64,000 bases of DNA from Flavimobilis marinus (GTDB lineage Bacteria > Actinomycetota > Actinomycetes > Actinomycetales > Cellulomonadaceae): positions 186,001-250,000 of the forward strand of contig NZ_FONZ01000001.1 in assembly GCF_900113055.1 (NCBI RefSeq), written 5' to 3'. The notes under the pieces were generated by a model. The model saw only the letters and a program-made list of their open reading frames with translations. It ran no database searches and was not told where the DNA came from. The position numbers were made by a program, and so were the translations under genes. This document shows positions 47,384 to 56,594 of this stretch, piece by piece; the stretch's first letter is position 1, and the number at the start of each line of letters is the position of its first letter.

Positions 47384-49159
47384 ATGAACGTCGACCCCCA
47401 CAACGCCCTCGTCGTCGGCGTGGACTACGGGACCCTGTCCGGCCGCGCCGTCGTGGTGCGCGTGCGCGACGGCGCTGAGCTGGGCTCAGCCGTCCACCCC
47501 TACGCCCACGCCGTGATGGAGACCGAGCTCACCGCCGGTCCGTCGCGCCAGCGGCTCGCTCCGGACTGGGCCCTGCAGGTCCCCGCCGACTACGTCGAGG
47601 TGCTCGCCACGGCGGTCCCGGCGGCGCTCGCCGCAGCCGAGGCGGCGCACGGGATCGACCGCGCCGACGTCATCGGGATCGGCACCGACTTCACGGCGTG
47701 CACGATGGTGCCTGTCACCGCCGACGGCACGCCGCTCAACGAGCTGGAAGCCTTCGCCGACCGCCCGCACGCGTACGTCAAGCTGTGGAAGCACCACGCT
47801 GCGCAGGGGCAGGCCGACCGCATCAACGAGCTGGCGCACGCGCGCGGCGAGTCGTGGATCAAGCGCTACGGCGGCCTGATCTCGTCCGAGTGGGAGTTCG
47901 CCAAGGGGCTGCAGATCCTCGAGGAGGACCGGGAGGTCTACGACGCGATCGAGCACTGGGTCGAGGCTGCCGACTGGATCGTGTGGCAGCTGTGCGGCCA
48001 GTACGTCCGCAACGCCTGCACCGCGGGCTACAAGGGCATCCTGCAGGACGGCGAGTACCCGTCGCGCGACTTCCTCGCGGCCCTCAACCCGGACTTCGCC
48101 GACTTCGTGACCGCCAAGGTCGAGCACCCGATCGGCCAGCTCGGGCAGAGCGCCGGAACCCTGACGGCCGACGCCGCGCGGATCACGGGTCTCCCCGAGG
48201 GCATCGCCGTCGCCGTCGGCAACGTCGACGCGCACGTGACCGCTCCCGCGGCCGCAGCCGTCGAGCCCGGCCAGATGGTCGCGATCATGGGCACCTCGAC
48301 GTGCCACGTCATGAACAGCGACACGCTCGCCGAGGTCCCGGGCATGTGCGGGGTCGTCGAGGGCGGGATCGTCGAGGGCCTGTGGGGCTACGAGGCCGGC
48401 CAGTCCGGCGTCGGCGACATCTTCGGCTGGTTCGTCTCCTCCGCCGTCCCGCCGACGTACGTCGAGGCTGCCGCAGCCCGGGGGCTCGGTGTGCACGAGT
48501 ACCTCACCGAGCTCGCGGCCGAGCAGGAGATCGGCGAGCACGGCCTCGTCGCGCTCGACTGGCACTCCGGCAACCGGTCGGTCCTCGTCGACCACGAGCT
48601 CTCCGGGCTCGTCGTCGGGCAGACGCTCACCACGCGGCCTGAGGACACCTACCGCGCGCTGCTGGAGGCCACCGCCTTCGGCACCCGCACGATCGTCGAG
48701 ACCTTCGCGGCCGCGGGCGTCCCGGTCACCGAGCTGGTGGTCGCGGGCGGGCTGCTCAAGAACCGCCTGCTCATGCAGATCTATGCGGACGTCACGCGCC
48801 TGCCGCTGTCCACGATCACCTCGGAGCAGGGCCCCGCGCTTGGGTCCGCCATCCACGCTGCGGTCGCGGCCGGGGCGTACGACGACGTCCGGGCGGCCGC
48901 GCAGGTCATGGGTCGTCGCGAGGTGGCCGCGTACACGCCCGACGAGGACCGCGCCCAGCGCTACGACGCGCTGTTCGCCGAGTACACCGCGCTGCACGAC
49001 CACTTCGGCCGCGGCGGGAACGACGTCATGCACCGGCTCAAGGCGATCCGGCGCGACGCCGTCGGGCGACGGCTCGCTACCGGCACCGCCGGTGTCGACG
49101 CTGACGACCCGGCCGGCGACGCTGCCGCCGCGAGCGTCCCGCAGGAGGTGACGGCATGA
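47384..49159 (+). CDS. araB: Ribulokinase
   Basis: A 591-residue FGGY kinase that phosphorylates L-ribulose. The N-terminal VVGVDYGTLSGRAVVVR and the C-terminal signature VVAGGLLKNRLLMQIYADV (19 residues) are conserved, as is GTDFTACTMVP. The C-terminal 25 residues are an Ala/Asp-rich extension. ATG 47384 is favoured because GGAG stands at 47374-47377; ATG 47372 has only GAGG four bases away. The stop overlaps the araD start (ATGA). Confidence 0.93.
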   Translation: MNVDPHNALVVGVDYGTLSGRAVVVRVRDGAELGSAVHPYAHAVMETELTAGPSRQRLAPDWALQVPADYVEVLATAVPAALAAAEAAHGIDRADVIGIGTDFTACTMVPVTADGTPLNELEAFADRPHAYVKLWKHHAAQGQADRINELAHARGESWIKRYGGLISSEWEFAKGLQILEEDREVYDAIEHWVEAADWIVWQLCGQYVRNACTAGYKGILQDGEYPSRDFLAALNPDFADFVTAKVEHPIGQLGQSAGTLTADAARITGLPEGIAVAVGNVDAHVTAPAAAAVEPGQMVAIMGTSTCHVMNSDTLAEVPGMCGVVEGGIVEGLWGYEAGQSGVGDIFGWFVSSAVPPTYVEAAAARGLGVHEYLTELAAEQEIGEHGLVALDWHSGNRSVLVDHELSGLVVGQTLTTRPEDTYRALLEATAFGTRTIVETFAAAGVPVTELVVAGGLLKNRLLMQIYADVTRLPLSTITSEQGPALGSAIHAAVAAGAYDDVRAAAQVMGRREVAAYTPDEDRAQRYDALFAEYTALHDHFGRGGNDVMHRLKAIRRDAVGRRLATGTAGVDADDPAGDAAAASVPQEVTA

Positions 49160-49920
49160 GCCTCGACCACCTCTCCGCGGAGGTGCGCGCCGAGGTCGAG
49201 CGCACCCGCGCCGTCGTCGCCGCGCTGCACGCCGAGCTCCCGCGCTGGGGGCTGGTCGTGTGGACGGCGGGCAACGTCTCCCAGCGTGTCCGTGTGCCGA
49301 GTGGTGACGACCTCCTCGTGATCAAGCCGTCGGGGGTGACCTACGACGAGCTCACGCCGGAGGCCATGGTCGTGTGCGACCTCGAGGGCAACCTGCTCGA
49401 GGGGACCCGCGCGCCGTCGTCGGACACCGCCGCCCACGCCTACGTCTACGCGCACATGCCCGAGGTCGGGGGAGTCGTGCACACGCACTCCACCTACGCG
49501 ACCGCCTGGGCCGCGCGCGCCGAGCCCGTGCCGTGCGTGCTGACGATGATGGCGGACGAGTTCGGCGGGGACATCCCGATCGGACCATTCGCGCTGATCG
49601 GCGACGACTCGATCGGCCGCGGCATCGTCGAGACGCTGCGCGAGTCGCGCTCGCCGGCGGTGCTCATGCGCAACCACGGTCCGTTCACGATCGGCACGGA
49701 CGCCAAGGCCGCCGTCAAGGCTGCCGTCATGGTCGAGGAGGTGGCCCGCACGGTGCACATCTCGCGCCAGCTGGGCGAGCCCCTGCCCATCGAGGCGCAC
49801 CACGTCGACTCCCTGTACGACCGCTACCAGAACGTCTACGGACAGGGCTCGGCGCCCACGTCCGGCATCACCCCCGCGCCGACGACGACGTCGGCTACCG
49901 ACAAGGAGCAGCAGCGATGA
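49156..49920 (+). CDS. araD: L-ribulose-5-phosphate 4-epimerase
   Basis: A 254-residue class II aldolase-family epimerase producing D-xylulose 5-phosphate. It has the substrate region TAGNVSQRV, the zinc-binding [13 protein letters not shown] and a later His in RNHGPFTIG. The C-terminal 20 residues are a low-complexity Thr/Pro tail. The gene overlaps araB at its start and araA at its stop, so the three are translationally coupled. Confidence 0.92.
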   Translation: MSLDHLSAEVRAEVERTRAVVAALHAELPRWGLVVWTAGNVSQRVRVPSGDDLLVIKPSGVTYDELTPEAMVVCDLEGNLLEGTRAPSSDTAAHAYVYAHMPEVGGVVHTHSTYATAWAARAEPVPCVLTMMADEFGGDIPIGPFALIGDDSIGRGIVETLRESRSPAVLMRNHGPFTIGTDAKAAVKAAVMVEEVARTVHISRQLGEPLPIEAHHVDSLYDRYQNVYGQGSAPTSGITPAPTTTSATDKEQQR

Positions 49921-51422
49921 CCAAGCCCTACGCCGACCGTGAGGTCTGGTTCTTCACCGGCAGCCAGGACCTCTATGGCGAGGACACGCTGCGCCAGGTC
50001 GCCGAGCAGTCGCAGGAGATCGCGCGCACGCTCGACGCGGCCTCCGACGTGCCCGTCAAGATCGTCTGGAAGCCGACCCTCAAGGACTCGGCGTCGATCC
50101 GCCGCGCGGCGCTCGACGCCAACAGCGACGACCGCGTGATCGGGATCATCGCGTGGATGCACACGTTCTCGCCGGCCAAGATGTGGATCGCCGGCCTCGA
50201 CGCGCTGCGCAAGCCGCTGCTGCACCTGCACACGCAGGCCAACGTCGACCTGCCGTGGGCGTCGATCGACATGGACTTCATGAACCTCAACCAGGCCGCG
50301 CACGGCGACCGGGAGTTCGGGTACATCCAGTCGCGCCTCGGCGTCGCGCGCAAGACCGTCGTCGGGCACGTCACGCACCCGGCCGTGACCGCCTCGATCG
50401 CGACCTGGGCGCGGGCCGCCGCCGGCTGGGCCGCCGCGCACGAGCTGCGCCTCGCGCGGTTCGGCGACAACATGCGCAACGTCGCTGTCACCGAGGGCGA
50501 CAAGACCGAGGCCGAGCTGCGGTTCGGCGTCTCCGTGAACACGTGGGGCGTCAACGACCTCGTGGCGGTCGTGGACGAGGTTGCGGACACCGACGTCGAC
50601 ACGCTCGTCGCCGAGTACGAGGAGCTGTACGACGTCGTGCCCGAGCTCCGGCGCGGGGGCGACCGGCACGACGCCCTGCGCTACGGCGCCCGGCAGGAGA
50701 TCGCCCTGGAGACGTTCCTGACCGGCGTCGGCGCGAAGGCGTTCACCACGAACTTCGAGGACCTCGGCGGGCTGCGCCAGCTGCCCGGGCTCGCGGTGCA
50801 GCGCCTGATGTCGAAGGGCTACGGGTTCGGTGCCGAGGGTGACTGGAAGACTGCCCTCCTCGTGCGCGCCGCCAAGGTGATGGGCGAGGGCCTGCCCGGC
50901 GGTGCGTCGCTCATGGAGGACTACACGTACGACCTCGCGCAGGGCCAGGAGAAGATCCTCGGGGCGCACATGCTCGAGATCTGCCCGTCGCTGACGACGT
51001 CCCGCCCGAAGCTCGAGATCCACCCGCTGGGCATCGGCGGCAAGGAGGACCCGGTGCGCCTGGTGTTCGACACGGACCCCGGCGTGGGCGTCGTCGTCGC
51101 GCTGTCGGACATGCGGGACCGCTTCCGCCTGACGGCCAACGTGGTCGACCTGGTCGAGCACCCGGAGCTGCCGAACCTGCCCGTCGCGCGCGCCGTCTGG
51201 CAGCCGCGGCCGAGCTTCGCGGTGTCGGCGGAGGCGTGGCTCACGGCTGGCGCGGCGCACCACACGGTGCTGTCGACGGCCGCGGGGATCGAGGCCTTCG
51301 AGGACTTCGCCGACATGGCGCGCACCGAGCTCCTCGTGATCGACGAGTCCACGACGCGGCGCGACTTCCGCGACCGGGTCCGCTGGAACGCGGCGTACTA
51401 CCGCCTGGCGCAGACCATCTGA
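49917..51422 (+). CDS. araA: L-arabinose isomerase
   Basis: A 501-residue Mn-dependent isomerase converting L-arabinose to L-ribulose. Metal ligands are visible as Glu in TTNFEDLGG, Glu in LMEDYTYDL, His in [11 protein letters not shown] and His in AAHHTVLS. The N-terminus [17 protein letters not shown] is characteristic. The ATG overlaps the araD stop by four bases. Hairpin D2 follows 18 bp after the stop. Confidence 0.96.
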   Translation: MTKPYADREVWFFTGSQDLYGEDTLRQVAEQSQEIARTLDAASDVPVKIVWKPTLKDSASIRRAALDANSDDRVIGIIAWMHTFSPAKMWIAGLDALRKPLLHLHTQANVDLPWASIDMDFMNLNQAAHGDREFGYIQSRLGVARKTVVGHVTHPAVTASIATWARAAAGWAAAHELRLARFGDNMRNVAVTEGDKTEAELRFGVSVNTWGVNDLVAVVDEVADTDVDTLVAEYEELYDVVPELRRGGDRHDALRYGARQEIALETFLTGVGAKAFTTNFEDLGGLRQLPGLAVQRLMSKGYGFGAEGDWKTALLVRAAKVMGEGLPGGASLMEDYTYDLAQGQEKILGAHMLEICPSLTTSRPKLEIHPLGIGGKEDPVRLVFDTDPGVGVVVALSDMRDRFRLTANVVDLVEHPELPNLPVARAVWQPRPSFAVSAEAWLTAGAAHHTVLSTAAGIEAFEDFADMARTELLVIDESTTRRDFRDRVRWNAAYYRLAQTI

Positions 51423-51440
51423 CGCTTCTGCTCCGCCCGT

Positions 51441-51483
51441 AGAGCACACTCCTGACCGGCTCAGCCGGACGGGAGTGTGCTCT
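51441..51483. repeat. Long intergenic hairpin D2 (second copy of D)
   Basis: Arms at 51441-51459 and 51465-51483 match hairpin D1 at 28411-28453 almost base for base, including the A/A mismatch at arm position 15; one further pair is a T/G wobble and the loop is CTCAG instead of CTCAA. It lies 18 bp after araA and may end the araBDA transcript. Confidence 0.85.
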
Positions 51484-51533
51484 CGGCGTTTGTGCCGGGG
51501 TCTTGGCGGGGATGAGGTTCTGGGGTAGCGTTC

Positions 51534-51562
51534 TCTACAACGATGTAGATCAACGATGTAGA
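51534..51562 (+). promoter_or_regulatory. Operator-like repeats before GH43 gene
   Basis: TCTACAACGATGTAGA (51534-51549) is a 14/16 palindrome with central CG, like LacI-family operators. The word AACGATGTAGA is repeated 13 bp later (51552-51562). The sequence differs from the araB operator, so a different regulator is likely. Confidence 0.6.
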
Positions 51563-51577
51563 AGGCGGCGAGCAGGC

Positions 51578-52717
51578 ATGACGCTCATCGACAGCGGGCG
51601 TACCGACGCGATGCGTGCGCGGCCGGGAACCGACGAGGTCCCGGGATCTGACGACGCCCTGGCGGCGTACCTGTTCGTGTACTTCGCGGGCGAGGACACC
51701 GACGACGGCGAGTCCATCCACCTCGCGGTCAGCCGCGGCAACGACGCGCTGCGCTGGGACGACCTCAACGGGGGGCGCCCGGTGCTCACCTCGGTCCACG
51801 GCACGCGCGGCCTGCGGGACCCGTTCATCCTGCGGTCGGCCGAGGGCGACCGGTTCTTCCTCATCGCGACCGACCTCAAGGTCTATCCGAGCGGATCGTT
51901 CGCCGCCCCCCAGGAGACGGGCTCGCGGCACCTCGAGATCTGGGAGTCGACCGACCTCGTCACCTGGTCGGACCAGCGCCACGTCGAGGTCTCGGGGCCG
52001 GAGGCCGGGAACACCTGGGCGCCCGAGGCGCACTACGACGCCGCGCGCGGCGAGTACCTCGTGTACTGGGCCTCGAACCTGTACGACGCCGGCGTCCCGG
52101 CAGCGGAGCGCGTGGCCACGGACTCGTACAACCGCATGCTCTGCGCGACGACGCGCGACTTCCGCACCTTCTCCACGCCTCAGGTCTGGGTCGACGTCCG
52201 GCGGGGCCCGGGCCTCGGCATGATCGACTCGACCGTGATCGAGCACGAGGGCGTCTACTACCGGGCGACGAAGGACGAGGCCACGATGCTGCCGCGGCTC
52301 GAGCGGAGCGTGGACCTGCGGGCGCAGGTCCACGGCGAGCTCCCCGACGCTGACGCCGCCACCGGCTGGGCGCTCGTCGCGCGCGACCTCGGGCTCGGCC
52401 AGGCCAACGGCGTGGGCGGGGCGTTCACGGCGGGCGAGGGGCCGACGATCTTCCGCGCGAACGACGGCGACGTCTCGACCGGCGGGCGCCCGGCCTGGTA
52501 CCTGTTCGTCGACCAGCCGAGCTATCACGGAGGACGCGGGTACGTGCCGTTCGTGACCGACGACCTCGACTCGGGCGTCTGGACGAGCGTCGCGGACCGC
52601 GCGCAGCTCCCGGCCAGCCCGCGCCACGGCACGGTCCTGCCGATCACGGCAGGCGAGGCCGCGCGGGTGCGGGCTGCCCTCGGAGCGGAGGTGCCTGCGC
52701 GCAGCGCCGTCGACTGA
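51578..52717 (+). CDS. Glycoside hydrolase family 43, cytoplasmic
   Basis: A 379-residue five-bladed beta-propeller glycosidase. The modulating Asp81 is in GLRDPFIL and the acid Glu150 in NTWAPEAHY, both GH43 hallmarks; LFVYFAGED near residues 32-40 forms the first strand. There is no signal peptide, so it should act inside the cell on imported arabino- or xylo-oligosaccharides. ATG 51578 has GCAGG upstream. It sits between araA and the sugar importer but has its own operator-like repeats, so it may belong to another regulon. Confidence 0.88.
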   Translation: MTLIDSGRTDAMRARPGTDEVPGSDDALAAYLFVYFAGEDTDDGESIHLAVSRGNDALRWDDLNGGRPVLTSVHGTRGLRDPFILRSAEGDRFFLIATDLKVYPSGSFAAPQETGSRHLEIWESTDLVTWSDQRHVEVSGPEAGNTWAPEAHYDAARGEYLVYWASNLYDAGVPAAERVATDSYNRMLCATTRDFRTFSTPQVWVDVRRGPGLGMIDSTVIEHEGVYYRATKDEATMLPRLERSVDLRAQVHGELPDADAATGWALVARDLGLGQANGVGGAFTAGEGPTIFRANDGDVSTGGRPAWYLFVDQPSYHGGRGYVPFVTDDLDSGVWTSVADRAQLPASPRHGTVLPITAGEAARVRAALGAEVPARSAVD

Positions 52718-52753
52718 GCGGTGCCGAGCGGATCCCGGCGTCCGCTTCTCGCC

Positions 52754-52807
52754 GTTACCAAACAGTTACCGCCGACGCTTCCTTCCTGTCCGTTGTTAGC
52801 GCTAACA
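52754..52807 (+). promoter_or_regulatory. Importer promoter region with operator
   Basis: The palindrome TGTTAGCGCTAACA at 52794-52807 is identical to that before araB and is followed by T, giving TAACAT (52803-52808) as the -10. Upstream, GTTACC occurs twice (52754-52759 and 52765-52770) with an 11-bp period, a candidate activator site. Confidence 0.7.
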
Positions 52808-52874
52808 TCGGACCAGAGCGAGATCGACGAGGACCTCGCGCCGAGCCGCACCGGCGGCATCTCAAGGAGGAGAC

Positions 52875-53858
52875 ATGGCACGCAAGGCTTTCTCTCGCAT
52901 GGCTGTCAGCACGCTCGCAGCGCTCTCGCTGGTGACGCTGGCCGCGTGTGGGAGCGACAGTGACCCCGCGAGCACGAGCGGCGGCGGAGGCGGGGGCGAC
53001 GACCTCATCAAGGTCGGCTTCTCCCAGCTCGGCGCCGAGAGCGGATGGCGCACGGCGAACACCGAGTCCGTCAAGGCGAGCCTGACGAAGGAGAACGGCA
53101 TCGACCTGACGTTCGTCGACGCCCAGCAGAAGCAGGAGAACCAGATCAAGGCCCTGCGCGACTTCGTCGACCAGGGCGTCGACGTCATCGCGTTCTCCCC
53201 GGTCATCGAGACCGGCTGGGACGAGGTCCTCCAGGACATCAAGGACGCCGAGATCCCCGTGGTGCTGGTCGACCGCACGGTCGAGACCACGGTCGAGGAC
53301 CCGTTCGTCACCTGGATCGGCGCCGACTTCAAGCAGGAAGGCACCACGGCGGGCGAGTGGGTCAAGGAGAACCACCCCGACGCCAAGATCTTCGAGCTCC
53401 AGGGCACCATGGGCTCCGGCGCGCAGACCGACCGTCAGGAAGGCTTCCGCGAGGTCGTCGGCGCGAACGTGATAGGTGAGGCGTCGGGCAACTTCACCCG
53501 CGCCGAGGGCAAGACGGCCACGGAGGCCGCCCTGGCCGCCTACCCGGACATGGACCTGATCTTCGCGCACAACGACGACATGGGTCTGGGCGCGATCGAG
53601 GCCATCGAGGCCGCGGGCAAGAAGCCCGGCGAGGACATCAAGATCGTCACCGTCGACGGCGTGCGTGACGGCCTGCAGGCGCTGGTCGACAAGAAGTTCA
53701 ACTTCGTCGTCGAGTGCAACCCCGTCTTCGGGGACCAGATCGTCGACCTCATCAAGAAGGTCGACGCCGGCGAGACCGTCGAGAAGGAGACCATCGTCGT
53801 CGACGAGGCCTTCGACCAGACCATCACGCAGGAGTTCGTGGACGCGCGTTCGTTCTGA
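52875..53858 (+). CDS. ytfQ: Sugar-binding lipoprotein of ABC importer (YtfQ-like)
   Basis: A 327-residue type I periplasmic-binding-protein homologue. The lipobox LAAC places the lipidated Cys at residue 25, followed by a Ser/Gly linker. The sequence KVGFSQLGAESGWRTANTESV and FSPVIETGWDEVL closely resembles YtfQ, the galactofuranose-binding protein of E. coli. Context in an arabinose locus suggests arabinose, arabinofuranose or short arabino-oligosaccharide as ligand (inference). AAGGAGG precedes the ATG. A strong hairpin separates it from the ATPase gene. Confidence 0.9.
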   Translation: MARKAFSRMAVSTLAALSLVTLAACGSDSDPASTSGGGGGGDDLIKVGFSQLGAESGWRTANTESVKASLTKENGIDLTFVDAQQKQENQIKALRDFVDQGVDVIAFSPVIETGWDEVLQDIKDAEIPVVLVDRTVETTVEDPFVTWIGADFKQEGTTAGEWVKENHPDAKIFELQGTMGSGAQTDRQEGFREVVGANVIGEASGNFTRAEGKTATEAALAAYPDMDLIFAHNDDMGLGAIEAIEAAGKKPGEDIKIVTVDGVRDGLQALVDKKFNFVVECNPVFGDQIVDLIKKVDAGETVEKETIVVDEAFDQTITQEFVDARSF

Positions 53859-53864
53859 CGCCCT

Positions 53865-53895
53865 CCCGGCCCGGGCCCTCGCGGCCCGGGCCGGG
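53865..53895 (+). terminator. Hairpin between binding-protein and ATPase genes
   Basis: A perfect 13-bp GC stem (53865-53877 with 53883-53895) with a 5-base loop, seven bases after the ytfQ-like stop. Such hairpins usually stabilise the binding-protein mRNA or partly terminate transcription so that the binding protein is made in excess. Confidence 0.65.
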
Positions 53896-53967
53896 TGCAC
53901 GATCCACTCGGTCGCGCCCCCTCGTTGTCGGGGACGCTGACGACTCGTCCGCAGGAAGAAGGCAGCT

Positions 53968-55515
53968 ATGGCCCCGACGACGGAGCCGACCGGTACGCCG
54001 GTCGTGCAGATGACGGGCATCACGATCCAGTTCCCGGGCGTCAAGGCGCTCGACGACGTCGACTTCCGGCTCTTCCCGGGCGAGGTCCACGCGCTCATGG
54101 GTGAGAACGGCGCCGGCAAGTCCACCCTCATCAAGGCACTGACCGGCGTCTACGCGATCGATGCCGGAGAGATCCGCGTCGCCGACCGCACGCACCGGTT
54201 CTCCGGGCCGGACGAGGCCCAGGCGGCTGGCATCTCGACCGTCTACCAAGAGGTCAACCTGTGCGCAAACCTCAGCGTCGCGGAGAACGTCATGCTCGGC
54301 CACGAGCCGCGCACCGGCCCGTTCATCAGCTGGCGCAAGATGCGCGCCCAGGCCGCCGAGTACCTCGCACGTCTGCACCTCGACATCGACCCGGCCAGCC
54401 TGCTGTCGGCCCACTCGATCGCGGTGCAGCAGCTGTGCGCCATCGCCCGCTCGACCGTCGTCGAGGCCAAGGTGCTCATCCTCGATGAGCCCACCTCGAG
54501 CCTGCAGAAGGCCGAGGTCGACGAGCTCTTCGAGGTGATCCGCGAGCTGCGGGAGCGCGGCGTCGCGATCCTCTTCGTGTCCCACTTCCTCGAGCAGGTC
54601 TACGAGATCTCCGACCGCATGACGATCCTGCGCAACGGACGCCTCGTGGCCGAGCACCGGACCGCAGACCTGCCCCGGCGCGAGCTCATCTCGCTCATGG
54701 TCGGGCGCGAGGGCGCCGAGCTCGACGCGATCGAGGACGGCGTGCAGTCCGCGCACCGCGAGCGCCCGGCCGACGTCGTGCCGGCGCTCGCCGCCGTCGG
54801 GCTCGGTCGTGACGGCTCCGTCGAGGCGTTCGACCTCGACGTCTACCCCGGAGAGATCGTCGGGCTCGCGGGACTCCTCGGCTCTGGCCGCACCGAGACC
54901 GTGCGCCTCCTGTGCGGCGCCGACCGCCCCGAGCGCGGGGAGCTGCGCCTCGCCGGCGAGACGGTAAAGATCTCCGACCCCCTCGACGCGCTGCACAAGC
55001 GCATCGCGTTCTCTTCCGAGGACCGCAAGAAGGAGGGCATCGTCGGTGACCTCACGGTCCGGGAGAACATCGCCCTCGCCATGCAGACCATGCGGGGCGT
55101 CTGGAAGCCGCTGCCGCGCAAGGAGCTCGACGAGGTCGTCGCGAAGTACATGACCGCGCTGAAGATCTCGCCCGCGGACCCCGGGATGCTCGTGAAGAAC
55201 CTCTCTGGTGGCAACCAGCAGAAGGTCCTCCTGGCCCGGTGGCTCGCCACCGCGCCGCGGATCCTGATCCTCGACGAGCCCACGCGTGGCATCGACATCG
55301 GCGCCAAGGCCGACATCCAGAAGCTCGTCACCGACCTCGCCGCCGACGGCATGTCGGTGCTGTTCATCTCGTCGGAGTTCGACGAGGTCCTGCGCGTGAG
55401 CCAGCGCATCGACATCCTGCGCGACCGCCGTCTGGTGCGCACCATCGCCAACGGCCCCGAGGTCACGCAGGACACCCTGCTGGCCGCGATCGCCGCGAAG
55501 GGAGAGGTCGCATGA
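53968..55515 (+). CDS. ytfR: Sugar ABC transporter ATPase (YtfR-like)
   Basis: A 515-residue protein with two fused ABC domains. The first has Walker A GENGAGKST at 45-53 and Walker B LILDEPTSSL. The second has a degenerate Walker A (GLLGSGRTE) but an intact signature LSGGNQQK and Walker B LILDEPTRGID, the asymmetric pattern of RbsA/YtfR-type ATPases. The stop overlaps the permease start (ATGA). Confidence 0.93.
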   Translation: MAPTTEPTGTPVVQMTGITIQFPGVKALDDVDFRLFPGEVHALMGENGAGKSTLIKALTGVYAIDAGEIRVADRTHRFSGPDEAQAAGISTVYQEVNLCANLSVAENVMLGHEPRTGPFISWRKMRAQAAEYLARLHLDIDPASLLSAHSIAVQQLCAIARSTVVEAKVLILDEPTSSLQKAEVDELFEVIRELRERGVAILFVSHFLEQVYEISDRMTILRNGRLVAEHRTADLPRRELISLMVGREGAELDAIEDGVQSAHRERPADVVPALAAVGLGRDGSVEAFDLDVYPGEIVGLAGLLGSGRTETVRLLCGADRPERGELRLAGETVKISDPLDALHKRIAFSSEDRKKEGIVGDLTVRENIALAMQTMRGVWKPLPRKELDEVVAKYMTALKISPADPGMLVKNLSGGNQQKVLLARWLATAPRILILDEPTRGIDIGAKADIQKLVTDLAADGMSVLFISSEFDEVLRVSQRIDILRDRRLVRTIANGPEVTQDTLLAAIAAKGEVA

Positions 55516-56594
55516 GCGACGTCCGCCGCGCCCCTGCCGTCCCGGCCTGGCGCAAGGTCACCCAGCACCGTCTGTTCTGGCCGGTCGTCGCGCTCGTCGT
55601 GCTGATCGTTGCCTGCGGTATCAAGAACCCCACGTTCCTGTCCGTCGAGATCCGCGACGGGCACCTGTTCGGCCAGCTGATCGACATCGCGCGCTTCAGC
55701 GCGACACCCCTCCTGCTCGCCCTCGGCATGGCGCTCGTGATCGCCACGGGAGGCATCGACCTGTCGGTCGGCGCGGTCATGGCGATCTCGCTCGCCGTGT
55801 CGTTGACCTACCTGGACGGCAACCCGAACGCCGACAGCGCGGGGACCGTGGTCGTCGCGGTGCTCCTCGGCATCGTCGTCGCTCTCGTGGCGGGTGCCTT
55901 CAACGGCTTCCTGGTGTCCGTGCTCGGCGTCCAACCGTTCATCGCGACCATGATCCTCATGGTCGCGGGCCGCGGCGTCGCCATGCTGATCACCCAGGGC
56001 CAGATCACCACCGTCACGAGCGCACCGTTCAAGTACCTCGGCTCCGGGTTCGTGCTGGGCATCCCCACCCCCGTCGTGATCGCCGCGGTGATGTTCGTCG
56101 CCGTCGCGATCCTCGTGCGACGCACCGCCCTCGGCATGCTGCTCGAGAGCATCGGCATCAACCGCGAGGCCAGCCGCCTCGCGGGCGTGCAGTCGCGCAA
56201 CATCACCTGGTTCGTCTACGTCCTCGCCGGCATGCTCGCCGGGATCGCAGGAATCGTCTACGGCGCTCCGACCATGGCGGCCGACGCCAACAACATCGGC
56301 CTGATGAAGGAGATGGACGCCATCATGTGCGTCGTCCTCGGCGGGACGGCCCTCGCAGGTGGCAAGTTCTACCTGGGCGGCACCGTCGTCGGCGCCCTCA
56401 TCCTGTCGACCATCGAGCGTGCCGTCGTGATCTTCCACATCCCCTCGCAGATCACGCCGCTGTTCAAGGCGGTCGTCATCATCGCGGTGTGCATCGCCCA
56501 GTCGCCGCGGCTGCGCGAGTACCTCAAGCCGCGACGACCACAACGTCCCCGCAGCATCGTCCCCGCGGCGCTCGCCGTGAAGGAGGCCGTCTGA
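55512..56594 (+). CDS. ytfT: Sugar ABC transporter permease (YtfT-like)
   Basis: A 360-residue inner-membrane permease of the ribose/galactofuranose type with about nine transmembrane helices. The conserved IATGGIDLSVGAVMA and GVQPFIATMILM are present. The ATG overlaps the ATPase stop and its own stop overlaps the next permease, so the three are translationally coupled. The two permeases form a heterodimer. Confidence 0.92.
   Translation: MSDVRRAPAVPAWRKVTQHRLFWPVVALVVLIVACGIKNPTFLSVEIRDGHLFGQLIDIARFSATPLLLALGMALVIATGGIDLSVGAVMAISLAVSLTYLDGNPNADSAGTVVVAVLLGIVVALVAGAFNGFLVSVLGVQPFIATMILMVAGRGVAMLITQGQITTVTSAPFKYLGSGFVLGIPTPVVIAAVMFVAVAILVRRTALGMLLESIGINREASRLAGVQSRNITWFVYVLAGMLAGIAGIVYGAPTMAADANNIGLMKEMDAIMCVVLGGTALAGGKFYLGGTVVGALILSTIERAVVIFHIPSQITPLFKAVVIIAVCIAQSPRLREYLKPRRPQRPRSIVPAALAVKEAV

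Noticed and set aside
53865-53895. Hairpin after the ytfQ-like gene as a full operon end
   Set aside because: The ATPase and permeases follow at once with no evident promoter between, so partial termination or mRNA stabilisation is more likely.
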